Assembly: GCF_021227995.1 (NCBI RefSeq)
Contig: NZ_CP089301.1
Span: 4,154,001 to 4,218,000, forward strand
DNA from: Novosphingobium kaempferiae
GTDB taxonomy: Bacteria > Pseudomonadota > Alphaproteobacteria > Sphingomonadales > Sphingomonadaceae
Direction of reading: 5' to 3'
Length of the DNA stretch: 64,000 nucleotides
Shown: piece after piece, positions 24,401 through 32,981 of the stretch
Layout: every line of letters begins with the position of its first letter
Position numbering within the stretch: the first letter of the stretch is position 1
Notes under the pieces: model-generated
What the model was told of the DNA's origin: nothing
Seen by the model: only the letters and a program-made list of their open reading frames with translations
Databases searched by the model: none
Translations under genes and position numbers: made by a program

Positions 24401-27400
24401 AGGCCGCCGAGGCCGCCGGTGACGACGTAGACGCCGCCCTCGCGCAGCCAGGTCGCCTGCCCCTCGGCCAGCGGCTCGCGGGCGTTGCGGTAGCTCTGCA
24501 CCCAGCGTTCGCCGCCGCGCAGGGCGACGTCGCCGGTCATGCAGCCGCGCCGTGCGCGGTCGAGCGAGACTTCCTCGATCAGCGCGTCGAAATCTGCGGC
24601 ACCGGCGTCGATGTCGATCGCGCGCACCTCGATGGCGGGATATTCGGCGGTGACGGAGCGGGCCGCGCCCACCGCCGTCGCCTTGAGCGGCACCAGCGAC
24701 GCATCGCCCGCGACGCGCTGCGCGTCGGTGGTGACGAGGGCGATGACCGCCGCCGCCTCATCCACCTGTGCGGCAAGTTCGGGGACCATGGCGATGAGAG
24801 CGTGCAGCCCCCGGTCGAGGATCGCGGCATCGCGACGGCGCGGCGCGGCGACCGCGCCGGTCAGCCAGCAATGGTAGATCTGCTTGGGCGTGCGTCCGTC
24901 CTTCGCCAGATGCACGAACAGCCGCGACCAGTCATCCCGCACGTCGGGCCGCAGCGCGAAGGCATCCGCCGCGCTGGCCGAGAAGCGGGCGGCGGCACGC
25001 ACCGTCACCGTCTCCACCCCGCGCTCGCGCAGGCGGGCGGCAAGGCCGTCGCCGAAGCCGTCGTCATCGCACAGCACCATCGCCGGGCCGACCGGATCGG
25101 CGGTCTCGGCAAGGTTCTCCCGGCTCCACACCGGCTCGTAGCCCCAGTCGTCGAGGCCGAGGCGCGCCTCGGGATCGCCCTGGGCCTGCGCGCCGTGCAG
25201 CGTCGCGCCGGGTTCGATCCAGTGGCGTTCACGGTCGAAGCGGTAGGTCGGCAGCGGCACGCGGCAGCGCACTTCCTCGCCCCACCACGCCGCCCAGTCC
25301 ACCTCGACGCCGAGCGCCCAGAGTTCGCCGAGCGCCTCCATCACGCGCTGGTCGTCGGCCACGTCCTCACCCGAATGGCGCATCGAGGCGACCACCGGCT
25401 GCGTAGGCTTGCGGGCCGGATGCTGGCGGGCAAGGCTGGTCATGGCGCGGCCCGGGCCGACTTCCAGCAGCACCTGATCCGCCTCTGCCAGCAGGCATTC
25501 GAGGCCGTCGGTATAGCGCACCGGCTCGCGCAGGTGGCGCACCCAGTACTCGGGATCGGTCGCTTCCGCGGCGCTCACCCAGCGGCCCGTCAGGTTCGAG
25601 GCGAAGGGGATCTGCGGCGCGCGGAAGGCGATCGTGCGCAGCAGGGCGCGGAATTCCGGCAGGATCGGATCGAGCATCGCCGAATGCGCGGCGACCTCGA
25701 TGGGGATCGCCTGCGCCTCGATCTCACGCGCGTGAAGCTCGGCGTGGAAGGCCGCGATGGCCTCCGCCCCGCCCGACACGACGCAGAGCGCGGGCGCGTT
25801 GATCGTGGCGATGGAGACGTCCGGCGGCAGCATCGGCGCCAGTTCGGCCTCGGGCAGCGGCACCGAGATCATGCCGCCCTTTGCGGTCGTCTCGAACAGG
25901 CGGCCGCGCGCGTGGACGATGCGCAGGCCGGCTTCGAGGTCGATGACGCCCGCGATGTGCGCAGCGGCATATTCGCCGCAGCTGTGGCCGATCATCGCGG
26001 CGGGCTCGATGCCGAGGCGCATCCAGAAGCGCGCCAGCGCGGTCTGGACGATGAACAGCGCGGGCAGCGCGTTGGAGGGCCGCTCAAGCTGCGTCGCCGC
26101 CTCGGCGCGGTCCGCCTCCACCGGGAACAGCCAGCGGCGCAGGTCGGGCACGCCGATGCGCGAGAGGGTGGCGAGGCCCTTGTCCACGTCGGCGCGGAAG
26201 GCGGCGTCGCTTTCATGCAGGCCGCGCGCCATGTCGACATGCTGCAACCCGCCGCCGCAGAACTGGAAGGCCACCGGACGACCGGGCACGCAAGGCGCCT
26301 TGGCCGAACCGTGGCGCGCGGCGGCGTCAAGCGCGGCGCTCGCCCCGGCGGCATCCCCGGCCACCGCGAAACGCCGCCAGCCGAGATGACGGCGACCGCT
26401 CTGGAGCGTGAAGGCGGCATCGGCGAGAGCGCGGGCGGCATCGTCGGGCGTGGATTGCTTCGCTTCGCTCGCAATGACGAAGTGTTGGCCCTCACCAGCT
26501 TCGACGAGGTGCTCCCCTCCCCTCCCTTCGTCATTGCGAGCGACGAAGTCGCGCGGCAATCCAGCGGCATCGCCATCCGCCATGGATTGCTTCGCTTCGC
26601 TCGCAATGACGAGCGGGGCGGACGCCTCGAAATGTCGGGCCAGTGCGCCTGCATTGGCGTCTGCTGCGCTTTGCGTCGCGCCGGACGTCAGCAGCAGCTG
26701 GCGGCGACGGCTCGGGCCGCTGGCCGCGCGCGGCGGCGCTTCCTCCATGACGAGATGCGCGTTGGTGCCCCCGACGCCGAGTGAGCTGACCCCGGCGCGA
26801 CGGGGGCGTTCGTCGCGCCGGAGCCAGGGCGCGCTGGCGGACTGTACGCGGAACAGTCCGGTATCCAGCGCGCATTCGGGATTTGGGGCCCCGAAATGCG
26901 GAACGGGCGGCAGCTGCGCATTGCGCATGGCCAGCGCCACCTTGATGACGCCCGCCGCGCCTGCGGCGGTGTCCGTATGGCCGATATTGGCCTTGACCGA
27001 GCCGAGCGCGCAGGGCTCGGACCGAGGGCCGGATTGCGAGAAGACCTGCCGCAGCGCCGCGACCTCGATCGGGTCGCCGATGGGCGTGCCGGTGCCGTGC
27101 GCCTCGACATAGTCGATGGCCGAGGGGTCGATGCCCGAAACGCCCAGCGCCTCGGCGACGACCGCCGCCTGCCCGTCGACGCTGGGGGCGAGGTAGCCGA
27201 CCTTGCCCGCGCCGTCGTTGTTGATCGCCGAACCGCGGATCACCGCGTGGATGTGGTCGCCCGCCTCGATGGCGTCCTCGAGCCGGCGCAGCGCCACCAC
27301 GGCGACGCCGCTGCCGAACACGGTGCCCTTGGAATCCGCGTCGAACGGACGGCACAGGCCGTCGGGCGACAGGATTTCGCCCTGTTCGTAGAGGTAGCCC

Positions 27401-28083
27401 TGCCGGTGCGGCAGTTCGATCGATGCGCCGCCCGCCAGCGCCATGTCGCACTCGCCCGAGATCAGGCTCTGCGCCGCCATGTGGATGGACACGAGCGAGG
27501 TGGAGCACGCGGTCTGCACGTTGATGCTCGGCCCCTTGAGGTCGAACAGGTACGAGACGCGGGTGGTCAGGAAGTCCTTGTCGTTGCTGGTGTGGCGCAG
27601 CAGGAACAGGCCGACCTCGTTCACCAGCTTGCCGTTGGTGAGCAGGTTGTAGGGCATGTAGGCGTTGTGGCCCGATCCCGCGAAGACGCCGATCACGCCC
27701 CCATCCCCGGCGAAACCCTGCGGGGTATGGCCCGCATCCTCCAGCGCTTCCCACGAACATTCGAGGAAGTGGCGGTGCTGCGGGTCCATCACCGCCGCAT
27801 CGCGCTTCGACAGGCCGAACAGCGCGGCATCGAAGCATTCCATGTCGGCCAGCGGCGCGCCCCGGCGCACGTAGTCGGGATTGCGCAGCAGCGCGGGCGA
27901 GACCCCGGCGGCGAGCAGTTCCTCCTCGGAATAGGTCTCGACGCCGTCGCGACCCTCGCTCAGCATCGACCAGAACTCGTCCGGGCTGCGCGCCCCGGCG
28001 AAACGGCAGGCCATGCCGACGATGGCGATCGCACCCGACATGTCGAGCGAGGGATCGAACGGTTCTTCGATGGGCTGGTGCAT
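21469..28083 (-). CDS. Type I polyketide synthase, KS-AT-KR-DH-ACP-TE
   Basis: 2204 residues. KS is at about 17-440 (Cys193 in TACSTSL; EAHGTGTPIGDP; KANIGHTDTAAG). AT is at about 605-900 (Ser701 in GHSCGEY; VAAHS suggests malonyl). KR has TGGLGGLG near 1220, LDD in AGALDDGLIE (B-type) and Tyr near 1382. The DH-like domain has EHRVVDAGALLPGT near 1474. ACP is Ser1837 in LGGHSL. TE is at 1890-2190 with Cys1977 in GLCAGG instead of Ser. KR before DH is unusual. Residues 491-545 derive from intergenic palindromes (VIASEAKQS twice). The start follows AGGA. It lies 92 bp after the NRPS and should add one reduced C2 unit, then release the chain. Confidence 0.95.
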   Translation of the reverse strand: MHQPIEEPFDPSLDMSGAIAIVGMACRFAGARSPDEFWSMLSEGRDGVETYSEEELLAAGVSPALLRNPDYVRRGAPLADMECFDAALFGLSKRDAAVMDPQHRHFLECSWEALEDAGHTPQGFAGDGGVIGVFAGSGHNAYMPYNLLTNGKLVNEVGLFLLRHTSNDKDFLTTRVSYLFDLKGPSINVQTACSTSLVSIHMAAQSLISGECDMALAGGASIELPHRQGYLYEQGEILSPDGLCRPFDADSKGTVFGSGVAVVALRRLEDAIEAGDHIHAVIRGSAINNDGAGKVGYLAPSVDGQAAVVAEALGVSGIDPSAIDYVEAHGTGTPIGDPIEVAALRQVFSQSGPRSEPCALGSVKANIGHTDTAAGAAGVIKVALAMRNAQLPPVPHFGAPNPECALDTGLFRVQSASAPWLRRDERPRRAGVSSLGVGGTNAHLVMEEAPPRAASGPSRRRQLLLTSGATQSAADANAGALARHFEASAPLVIASEAKQSMADGDAAGLPRDFVARNDEGRGGEHLVEAGEGQHFVIASEAKQSTPDDAARALADAAFTLQSGRRHLGWRRFAVAGDAAGASAALDAAARHGSAKAPCVPGRPVAFQFCGGGLQHVDMARGLHESDAAFRADVDKGLATLSRIGVPDLRRWLFPVEADRAEAATQLERPSNALPALFIVQTALARFWMRLGIEPAAMIGHSCGEYAAAHIAGVIDLEAGLRIVHARGRLFETTAKGGMISVPLPEAELAPMLPPDVSIATINAPALCVVSGGAEAIAAFHAELHAREIEAQAIPIEVAAHSAMLDPILPEFRALLRTIAFRAPQIPFASNLTGRWVSAAEATDPEYWVRHLREPVRYTDGLECLLAEADQVLLEVGPGRAMTSLARQHPARKPTQPVVASMRHSGEDVADDQRVMEALGELWALGVEVDWAAWWGEEVRCRVPLPTYRFDRERHWIEPGATLHGAQAQGDPEARLGLDDWGYEPVWSRENLAETADPVGPAMVLCDDDGFGDGLAARLRERGVETVTVRAAARFSASAADAFALRPDVRDDWSRLFVHLAKDGRTPKQIYHCWLTGAVAAPRRRDAAILDRGLHALIAMVPELAAQVDEAAAVIALVTTDAQRVAGDASLVPLKATAVGAARSVTAEYPAIEVRAIDIDAGAADFDALIEEVSLDRARRGCMTGDVALRGGERWVQSYRNAREPLAEGQATWLREGGVYVVTGGLGGLGLSIADHLARVCKARLVLVGRSALPPRGEWAERLSRGDLPLGVEDKVRRLLALEAAGGEVELIVADVADARALAKGIRAAVARFGPVDGVFHAAGALDDGLIETRTRPAVEAVLRPKIAGTLALEEALKGQKPGFLLLFSSVSAFAGLPGQVDYAAANAFLDAYAQSRRRDPVTRVQSVGWSQWAEVGMAASLGGREGGPATLPEDLGTGKAIDHPFLERLCTISEDEFVVTGILTPVRHWVLDEHRVVDAGALLPGTSFLEMSRAAVALVHKGALELSDFTFLKPFAVPDGTERALRVHVRKRGASGWKVTILGRTEGEQGEWTEHAHGVVRPHTLTPLRNALDLGAIAERCLPAICGAEDQPMMDFGPRWQNVVQALGNPHGEALLQLELAEEFRAETDAMGLHPALLDFATAGAQTLIPGRDPSREFYAPFTYRRFLLHAPLPARIWSHIRLASSDGQTAVFNVTITDADGVVLAEVREFTMMHMGDAAQLSRAPVSAPPRAARAASNDIAASVEGILPEEGVEIVARLLSGRSRPHTVISPYDLEPVLSRLRSPPRAARREAASGDPADLPATPAEQVIADLWCDLLGMDAVGRHDNFFDLGGHSLLAVQFTNRLRKKTGRTLPLAAMLGQPTVAALAAVIDPDSQASDATVAPADDGFGHGVVTIRKGGTGTPLFFVHDGLGETLLYRGLALRLDGSRPVLGLEPLRKADGNYAHTRIDEMAAYHLGKVRAVQPQGPYLLAGLCAGGVIAFEMAQQLQAMGEQVAFVGIIDAADVEARKFRFGETRTRLSRVTASLRSTSALHVLPDLGRRAWNLVRWEVGSRLRQAQDRRTVQSLRGAEDALPVAEAGSPAIPFLKLYEVAHKEHRPMGVLQSASVALFKASDDTGIVDDTPYRMVYRDYALGWGKRVREDIVILDVPGGHSSNLQEPHVATLAPLFQSALDDALSEHGPWSRAMAAHEERFDYFEQAAE
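26451..26480. repeat. Half palindromic repeat inside the PKS gene
   Basis: TGGATTGCTTCGCTTCGCTC...GACGA matches one arm of the intergenic palindrome. On the minus strand it is read in frame as FVIASEAKQST in the KS-AT linker of the PKS. Confidence 0.9.
26529..26611. repeat. Full palindromic repeat inside the PKS gene
   Basis: A complete copy, CGTCATTGCGAGCGACGAAG to GCTCGCAATGACG, is read in frame as VIASEAKQSMADGDAAGLPR and then DFVARNDEG. Its length (83 bases plus flank) keeps the PKS frame open. All other complete copies in the window are intergenic. Confidence 0.92.
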
Positions 28084-28175
28084 GACTGTGTCCTGTTAGA
28101 TCGAAGCGCGCGAACGGATGGTGCGGGGGGTGCGAAGGGCCGCGTATGCCCCTCCCTCCCCGTCGACCATCGCCA

Positions 28176-31100
28176 TCACACCCTCACCCCTACGCGCGCC
28201 CCGGCGAGGCGCTGGCGCGCCTGCTGGCGGGCGAGCGCGCGGCTCTGTCCCTGTGTCGCGGCGGCCGTGACCTGTCCTTCCGATCCGCCCGCCAGATGCG
28301 CGCCCAGCGCGGCGATGGTGGGGAAGCGGAAGATGTCGGTCAGCGCCACGGGTTGCGTCAGTTCCGCCGCAAGCCTGCGGTGGACCTGGATGGCGAGCAG
28401 CGAGTGCCCGCCGATGTCGAAGAAGTTGTCGGACAGGCGGACCTGCGGCAGCTTCAGCACGTCGCACCAGATCGCCTGGATCTGCGCCTCGACGCCAGTG
28501 GCCGGGGCCGCGCCCTCCGCCACGTTGTCGACCACCACGCTGACCGGTTCGGGCAGGGCGTTGCGGTCGATCTTGCCGTTGGGCGTGCGCGGCAGGGCCT
28601 CCAGCATGACGAAGTTGGACGGCACCATGAAGTCGGGCAGCCGTTCGCGAAGATGCGCGCGCAAGTCCTCCACCGCCGGCGCGCCGGTGCGCGGGGCTAG
28701 GTAGGCGACGAGCCGGGTGGCGGCCCCTTCCTTGCGAGCGACGACGACGGCCTCGGTGACGTCGGCATGCGCGGTCAGCGCGGCCTCGATCTCGCCCAGT
28801 TCGATGCGGTAGCCGCGGATCTTCACCTGATGGTCGAGGCGACCGAGGAACTCCAGCGTGCCGTCTTCGCGCTGGCGGGCAAGGTCGCCGGTGCGATAGG
28901 CGCGCTCGCCGGGGTTGAAGGGGTGCACGATGAAGCGCTCGGCGGTCAGTTCGGGACGGTCGTGATAGCCGCGCACCACGCCCGCCCCGCCGATCACCAG
29001 CTCGCCCGGCGTGCCCGGACGCACCGGCTGCATGCGCCGGTCGAGGATGTAGATCTGCTGATTGAGCAGCGGCTTGCCGAGCGGCGGCGCACCACCTTGG
29101 TCGAGCGCGTGGACGGCGGACCACACGGTCGTCTCGGTCGGGCCGTACATGTTCATGACTGTGCCGGAGACGAGCCCGGTCATGTCGGTCGCCAGCTGCG
29201 GCGGGAACGCCTCGCCGCCGACCATGAGGTGCTTCAGGGCCTGAAGACGGGGGCGCGAAAGCTCGTCTCCAGCGAGCACCTGGAGCAGCGAAGGCGTGCA
29301 CTGCAGGTGGGTGACGCCATGGCGCGCCATGAGGGCGTGCAGTGCGCGCTCGGGGACGTCCTGTGCGCTCTTGGTGTCGTTCAGTACCATTTCGCGCAGG
29401 CGGGCGATCTGCGGCAGATGCTCGATAACCGTCTGATTATCCACGCCAAAATCGACCAGACAGCCGATCTCGTCGACACCCAGCGCAGAAAGCCTCGCCA
29501 CCAGCGCGACATTGTCCTCGGGCGTGCCGAACAGACCGCTGGTCTCGAAATAGCGCTCGAACGCATGGTCGAGCAGGGCGTCGGTCTCTTCCTGCGAGAT
29601 ATCGGAAAGTTCAAGCCTTTCAGCACCTTGCGGCGTCTTGAAAGCCGGGAAGGACCAGGCGTACTGCTTGAGCAGGTTGGTGGAGGTGCGCAGGTACTCG
29701 ATCAGCGGCCCGCGCACCGCAGCGCGCACGGTCTCCTCGGTTTTCCCAAGAAAAGTGTGCAACATCAAGGTGATGCGCCCTTCTCCGGCATGCCCGGCAG
29801 CGCGCCACGCCTCCCGATAGGCCGCGATCTTGGCCGCCACCTCCTCGATCGACTGCCCCAGAAGGTGGGTCAGGACGTTCGCCCCGACGCGCCCGGCCTC
29901 ACGAAAAGTCTCGGCATTTCCAGCACTTGTGATCCACACCGGCAGCTCCGGCTGGACCGGGCGGGGGTACGTCTTCACCGAAACATCATGCCCCAGCGGC
30001 CCCGGATAGGCCCGAGCCTCCCCGCGCCAAAGCCCGCGAACGTCCTCCATGCAGCGCTTGAGGCCGCCCGGGCGATCAGCGTAAGCACTTGGATTTAGAA
30101 CGAAATCGTCCGGCTGCCAGCCCGATGCGAAAGCGATGCCGACGCGCCCGCCCGACAGGTTGTCGACCAGTGCCCACTCCTCCGCGATCCGCAGCGGATG
30201 GTGCAGCGTCCCCACCACGCTTCCCGCCCGGATCTGCACCCGCGAAGTGATCGCCGCGATGGCCGCCGCAGCGACCGCCGGGTTCGGGTAAGGCCCTCCA
30301 AAGTCATGGAAATGTCGCTCCGGCGTCCAGATCGCCTCAAACCCGTTGGCATCGGCAAAACGGGCGCCTTCCAGCAGCAGGTTGTACTGCTCGGCCGCGC
30401 TGCCCGCGCTGGAACTCGCGAAGTAGAACAGGCTGAAACCCACCGGCCGCGCGGTTTCCACCACCGCCGGAACATCGCCCCGCACTTCCTTCTCGCTGGC
30501 GATGACAACGTGATAGCCGTGCATCAGCGGCCACATGAGCTCCAGCGTCGAGATGTCGAAGCTGAGGCTCGTCACCGCCAGCCAGGTGCCGTCGGGCGCG
30601 ATGTGACGGTCCATGCCTGCGTAGAAATTCAATAGGTTACGGTGCTCGACCATCACGCCCTTGGGCAGACCGGTCGAGCCCGAGGTGTAGATCATGTACG
30701 CAAGGTTCGCGCCGTCCGCCCCGCCATCGAAGGGGTCGGAGGGGCGGGAAGCGAAAGCATCGCGCAGGGTATCGATGGTGAGGATGGGGGCATCGGTGAC
30801 AGGCAGGTCGCCCGCCAGCGCGGTCTCGCTCAGCACCAGACCAAGGCCCGAATCCCCTACCATGTGTGCGATGCGATCACGCGGGTAGGACGGGTCGAGC
30901 GGCACATAGGCCCCGCCCGCCTTGTGAACGGCGATCAGGCAAGCGATCATGTCCACCGAGCGCGAAAGGTGCAGGCCGACGAGAACTTCCGGGCCGACGC
31001 CACGCGCCGCAAGATCATGCGCGATGCGGTTCGACCAGGCGTCGAGTTCGGCATAAGTCAGCGTGGTGCCGAGCGCGGTGACGGCAGGCTTGTCGGGCGT

Positions 31101-32849
31101 CAGCGCGACCTGCTCGACGAAGTGGCGGTGCCACGCCGGACCGGCAGGCGCCGGGCCTTCGGTGGCGTTCCACGCGCCGATGACGCGTTCGATCTCCGAG
31201 GGTTCCAGCAGCGAGAGGCTGCCCACCGGCGTCTCGCCGATCGCGTTGCACATCGCTTCGAAGCCGCGCACGAAATCGTCGAGGTCCGCGCGGTCGAGGC
31301 GGGTGGCGTCGACGGTCCAGCGCAGCGCGCCCTCGGCAGGGCATACCGCGATGTCCAGCACGGCGTCGCTCGTCCGCGCTTCGTCGAGGCGGTTGACCAC
31401 CTGCACGCTGACGGGGTGGTCGAAGCCGACGCGGCCACGCAGTTCGGGGCTGCGGGCGATGAGGTCGGCGGAGATCGCGACGCGGCGGTGCAGGCCCGCC
31501 AGTTCGCGGTCAAGCGCATCGCGCACGGCTGAGAGCGGAGCGGCGAAATCCACTTCGACCTTCATCGGCAATTCGGGTGCGAACCAGTCGGCCACGTCGT
31601 CGAGGCGAGCGCGGCTAACGCTGTCGGCATAGCCGATCTCGACACTGGCGCGGTCGGCGACGCGGGCGAGCCATGCCACCACTGCCGCGAGCGCGTCACC
31701 GGCGACGACGCCCTGCGGCAAGGCATGGTCGAACGCGAAAGGCTGCGCCGGACCGTCGCCGATACGCGGGCGGAACTGCGCCAGTTGCAGGCTCTCGCGC
31801 ATCTGCAGGCGACGGCGCCACCAGGCCTCGTAGCGACCGACAGCGGAATCGAGGCAGTTGAGTTGGTCACGCCGCGCGGCGTCGGGCGAAACGAAGGACG
31901 CCCCGTCGATCAGCATGTCGCTCACCTGCGAACCGGTCAGCACGTCGCCGGAAAGCATCGCAAGGCGGTCCACCCGTAGGTCGAAGTCGGCGGTCGCGAC
32001 GATCGGGTTCGGGCCGGAAACGATCACGGTGCCCGGCTCGCGGCCCGATGCCGTCGCCAGCGGCGTCACCTGCTGGACGAGCAGCAGCCGCTCGCCCAGC
32101 AGGGCCTTGGGCGCGCCCATGGGGTTGGCGTAGAGCCCGAAGTCGAGCGCGCGGACCAGGCGAGCAATGTTCTCGGCCGGGCGGTTCCAGTCGATCGTCG
32201 CTGCGGCCTCGGGCCGGTCGGCACGGCCAACCATGCGGTCGGGCGCGCGGTCTTGCACGGTGGCCGCCGCGACGGCGCCGTCGATGTCGGCAACGATGGT
32301 CCCGAAAGTGCGCAGGCCCGCCTCGAAGCAGCGGGTATTGAGCGAAAGCGCGGTTTCCTCCGCGGCGATCTCGAAGCGTTCGGCGGCAAGGATCGCGCCT
32401 TCGTCAACGTCGCCGATCATCAGGTGCCAGGTCACGCCATGGCGCTCGGCCCCGTCGAGCAGCGCCCAGACCGGCGTGTTGAGGCCCGCCAGCTCGGGCA
32501 GCGGGCCGTCATGGAAGTTGATCCCCGCGCGAGAGGCCAGCGCCAGCACTTCGGGCGGCAGCACCGCGAGGTTGGAGATGCTGAAGACGTAGTCGACGCT
32601 GCCCGGCGCCGCGTTCGGCAGGCCAGTGAGCAGGTCGCGCGGCTTCTCGAACAGTGCGATGCCGGAGCGTCGCGCCCAGTCGGCGGCAGGCGATCCCGGC
32701 GCGGCGACCACGGCCGCGATACCGTGTCCCCGCTCGATCAGCTGCTTGCCGCATTCCGCCAGCAACGTTTCGTTACCGATCAGGATGCTGTAGAGGTTTC
32801 CGCGATAAACCGAATCGTCGCCGCGCGATAAGTCGTCGATAGACGCCAT
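28176..32849 (-). CDS. NRPS: formyltransferase-like, partial C, A split by luciferase-like monooxygenase, PCP
   Basis: About 1557 residues. The formyltransferase-like domain (about 10-300) keeps Asn/His in INFHDGPLP and Asp in GDVDEGAIL. A condensation C-terminal half follows at 335-560, with no HHxxxDG. The A domain starts near 590 (YTSGSTGLPKG about 720; SFDISTLELMWPL). It is interrupted at about 800-1150 by an FMN luciferase-like monooxygenase (GFSLFYFASS; IWTPERHFHDFGG; VGTLHHPLRIAEEW) and resumes with MYGPTETTVW, YRTGDLARQ and PNGKIDR. The PCP has Ser1483. This is the MupA/Atu3671-type architecture. It likely loads and oxidises one amino acid and passes it to the PKS. ATG 32849 has GGGG six bases upstream, and 32867 is the alternative. 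Confidence 0.93.
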   Translation of the reverse strand: MASIDDLSRGDDSVYRGNLYSILIGNETLLAECGKQLIERGHGIAAVVAAPGSPAADWARRSGIALFEKPRDLLTGLPNAAPGSVDYVFSISNLAVLPPEVLALASRAGINFHDGPLPELAGLNTPVWALLDGAERHGVTWHLMIGDVDEGAILAAERFEIAAEETALSLNTRCFEAGLRTFGTIVADIDGAVAAATVQDRAPDRMVGRADRPEAAATIDWNRPAENIARLVRALDFGLYANPMGAPKALLGERLLLVQQVTPLATASGREPGTVIVSGPNPIVATADFDLRVDRLAMLSGDVLTGSQVSDMLIDGASFVSPDAARRDQLNCLDSAVGRYEAWWRRRLQMRESLQLAQFRPRIGDGPAQPFAFDHALPQGVVAGDALAAVVAWLARVADRASVEIGYADSVSRARLDDVADWFAPELPMKVEVDFAAPLSAVRDALDRELAGLHRRVAISADLIARSPELRGRVGFDHPVSVQVVNRLDEARTSDAVLDIAVCPAEGALRWTVDATRLDRADLDDFVRGFEAMCNAIGETPVGSLSLLEPSEIERVIGAWNATEGPAPAGPAWHRHFVEQVALTPDKPAVTALGTTLTYAELDAWSNRIAHDLAARGVGPEVLVGLHLSRSVDMIACLIAVHKAGGAYVPLDPSYPRDRIAHMVGDSGLGLVLSETALAGDLPVTDAPILTIDTLRDAFASRPSDPFDGGADGANLAYMIYTSGSTGLPKGVMVEHRNLLNFYAGMDRHIAPDGTWLAVTSLSFDISTLELMWPLMHGYHVVIASEKEVRGDVPAVVETARPVGFSLFYFASSSAGSAAEQYNLLLEGARFADANGFEAIWTPERHFHDFGGPYPNPAVAAAAIAAITSRVQIRAGSVVGTLHHPLRIAEEWALVDNLSGGRVGIAFASGWQPDDFVLNPSAYADRPGGLKRCMEDVRGLWRGEARAYPGPLGHDVSVKTYPRPVQPELPVWITSAGNAETFREAGRVGANVLTHLLGQSIEEVAAKIAAYREAWRAAGHAGEGRITLMLHTFLGKTEETVRAAVRGPLIEYLRTSTNLLKQYAWSFPAFKTPQGAERLELSDISQEETDALLDHAFERYFETSGLFGTPEDNVALVARLSALGVDEIGCLVDFGVDNQTVIEHLPQIARLREMVLNDTKSAQDVPERALHALMARHGVTHLQCTPSLLQVLAGDELSRPRLQALKHLMVGGEAFPPQLATDMTGLVSGTVMNMYGPTETTVWSAVHALDQGGAPPLGKPLLNQQIYILDRRMQPVRPGTPGELVIGGAGVVRGYHDRPELTAERFIVHPFNPGERAYRTGDLARQREDGTLEFLGRLDHQVKIRGYRIELGEIEAALTAHADVTEAVVVARKEGAATRLVAYLAPRTGAPAVEDLRAHLRERLPDFMVPSNFVMLEALPRTPNGKIDRNALPEPVSVVVDNVAEGAAPATGVEAQIQAIWCDVLKLPQVRLSDNFFDIGGHSLLAIQVHRRLAAELTQPVALTDIFRFPTIAALGAHLAGGSEGQVTAAATQGQSRALARQQARQRLAGARVGVRV

Positions 32850-32981
32850 GTGATGCCCCACGCCCATGTGATTACCCCAAATTCGTCCTCGACTGTATTG
32901 AGGCTGATTTTGGAAAACTATGTCCCAAACCCCGTCCCGGTTTTCACCATGGATCAACACTTGGGTATTTTGGGGAGCGAA
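32850..32981. promoter_or_regulatory. AT-rich gap upstream of the NRPS gene
   Basis: 132 bp between the upstream glycosyltransferase stop and the NRPS start, both on the minus strand. It is noticeably richer in A and T than its flanks and has repeated AT tracts (GATTTTGGAAAAC; GTATTTTGGGG). It probably holds the NRPS-PKS operon promoter. I could not assign -35/-10 boxes. Confidence 0.4.

Noticed and set aside
26451..26611. Frameshift or pseudogene in the PKS
   Set aside because: Despite the inserted repeats the frame stays open, and KS, AT and all later domains are intact on both sides.
23755..26784. Long open frame antisense to the PKS
   Set aside because: Low-complexity Arg/Ala/Gly translation, no family match and full overlap with clear KS, AT and KR domains.
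28096..29301. Minus-strand frame overlapping the NRPS 3' end
   Set aside because: It overlaps the A-domain and PCP in another frame and encodes Arg/Ala repeats.
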